A stretch of DNA of 64,000 nt from Henriciella sp. (GTDB taxonomy: Bacteria > Pseudomonadota > Alphaproteobacteria > Caulobacterales > Hyphomonadaceae): contig JASJAO010000002.1 of the NCBI GenBank assembly GCA_030066975.1, positions 186,001 through 250,000 on the forward strand, read 5' to 3'. Below the pieces are notes generated by a model. It was not told the DNA's origin. It saw nothing but the letters and a program-made list of their open reading frames with translations, and searched no databases. A program made the translations under genes and the position numbers. Positions 63,505 to 64,000 of this stretch are shown here, in pieces (position 1 is the stretch's first letter; each line of letters begins with the position of its first letter).

Positions 63505-63846
63505 ATGACCTATATCGTTATGGATGCCTGCATCCGATGCAAGTATATGGACTGTGTGGAAGTCTGCCCCGTGGACTGTTTCTACGAAGGCGAAAACATG
63601 CTCGTCATTCATCCTGACGAGTGTATTGATTGCGGCGTCTGTGAGCCGGAATGCCCGGTTGAGGCGATCAAGCCGGACACTGAAGATGAACCGGATGCCA
63701 AGTGGCTGAAGCTGAATACCGACTTCTCGAAAGTCTGGCCGAACATCACAATTATGAAAGAACCGCCAGCCGACCGCGAAGACTTTGCGCAGGAAACCGG
63801 AAAACTGGCAAAGTATTTCAGTGAGAAGCCCGGAACCGGCGACTAG
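63505..63846 (+). CDS. fdxA: Ferredoxin FdxA (7Fe-type, two [FeS] clusters)
   Basis: 113 residues. [21 protein letters not shown] supplies Cys for a [3Fe-4S]/[4Fe-4S] pair (first cluster CxxCxxxxC with CP further on), and [16 protein letters not shown] the second cluster. The C-terminal extension after residue 60 matches alphaproteobacterial FdxA. ATG 63505 is used; a TTG lies 3 bp earlier. A terminator follows 65 bp after the stop. Confidence 0.96.
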   Translation: MTYIVMDACIRCKYMDCVEVCPVDCFYEGENMLVIHPDECIDCGVCEPECPVEAIKPDTEDEPDAKWLKLNTDFSKVWPNITIMKEPPADREDFAQETGKLAKYFSEKPGTGD

Positions 63847-63910
63847 AGCATTCTCTATGGCAGTAGCCCCGTTGAAACCGCGCCAACTGTAATCAGATTA
63901 ATGAGAATTA

Positions 63911-63942
63911 AACGCGCCTATTGAGAATAGGCACGTTTTCTG
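63911..63942 (+). terminator. Rho-independent terminator after fdxA
   Basis: AACG-C-GCCTATT, loop GAG, AATAGGC-A-CGTT: 11 pairs with one C-A mismatch, followed by TTTTC. It ends the helicase/S4/TerB/fdxA unit. Confidence 0.8.
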
Positions 63943-63976
63943 CTATACATATTTGTCACAACAAGACTCACGAGCC

Positions 63977-64000
63977 ATGCACATTGTCGGTGGAAAGATC
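63977..64000 (+). CDS. Start of a further gene, possibly 16S rRNA methyltransferase RsmD (3' end outside window)
   Basis: ATG 63977 opens a frame reading MHIVGGKI to the window edge. This resembles the N terminus of RsmD (M-x-I-V-G-G-K/R). Only eight residues are available and the ribosome site is weak, so the call rests on that similarity and on a terminator lying just upstream. Confidence 0.3.

Noticed and set aside
1-64000. CRISPR array, prophage or insertion sequence
   Set aside because: No regularly spaced repeats, no transposase or integrase sequence and no phage structural genes were found on either strand.

Overview
The window is chromosomal DNA from an alphaproteobacterium of the Caulobacterales/Hyphomonadaceae type. 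The evidence is a division and cell-wall cluster in the order mraY-murD-ftsW-murG-murC-murB-ddl-ftsQ-ftsA-ftsZ-lpxC, a gcrA cell-cycle regulator gene, GANTC (CcrM) and CtrA-like sites in cell-cycle promoters, two TonB-dependent receptors, an ELM1-type protein, a SUV3-like helicase next to S4 and fdxA genes, and the nadD-rsfS-rlmH block. Genes are tightly packed with moderately high GC. I see no insertion sequence, prophage, integrase, CRISPR array or rRNA gene.

Layout. 1-15354: peptidoglycan and division cluster, interrupted by two antisense genes (a GPP34/GOLPH3-like protein and a TonB receptor). Each ends tail-to-tail with the preceding mur gene, sharing a 4-bp stop overlap. 15371-20341: ELM1-like protein, greA and carB on the minus strand. 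20601-25370: an accessory stretch with a divergent AraC/Tat-hydrolase pair, an orphan Trp-rich small protein flanked by elaborate palindromes, and an HxlR / tautomerase-like / tautomerase / DUF4345 operon. 25440-30761: trkH, an atypical tRNA-Pro(TGG)-like gene, proA, nadD, a one-domain asparaginase, rsfS (with no ATG/GTG/TTG start) and rlmH. 30985-41590: putative porin, CPA2 antiporter, gcrA, ABC-2 permease, ABC-F protein, DUF900 lipoprotein, PAN-like protein, pseudouridine synthase and a MarR-GNAT fusion. 41864-49231: a conserved hypothetical gene behind a structured leader, two entericidins, and purQ and purL separated by three unrelated genes, one of them a circularly permuted D-amino-acid-oxidase-like protein. 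49275-54622: ASCH protein, M28 peptidase, zapE, rhomboid protease and the agmatine pathway aguB/aguA. 54701-64000: a large Oar-like TonB receptor behind a Pho-box-like site, an ArnT-like glycosyltransferase, SUV3-like helicase, S4 protein, TerB-like protein, fdxA, and the first codons of another gene.

How it works together. Lipid-linked peptidoglycan precursor synthesis (mraY, murG, murB/C/D, ddl), septum assembly (ftsW/Q/A/Z) and lipid A commitment (lpxC) are co-located. The ftsA-ftsZ gap carries TTAA-N7-TTAG with a GAGTC site in its spacer, and the gcrA upstream region carries a consensus DnaA box and a GANTC site, so the Caulobacter-style cell-cycle circuit can be read from the sequence. 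The observations most worth following up are the permuted oxidoreductase, the palindrome-flanked orphan gene, the Pho-box-like site of the large receptor, the rsfS start, the odd tRNA and the structured leader at 41797-41855.
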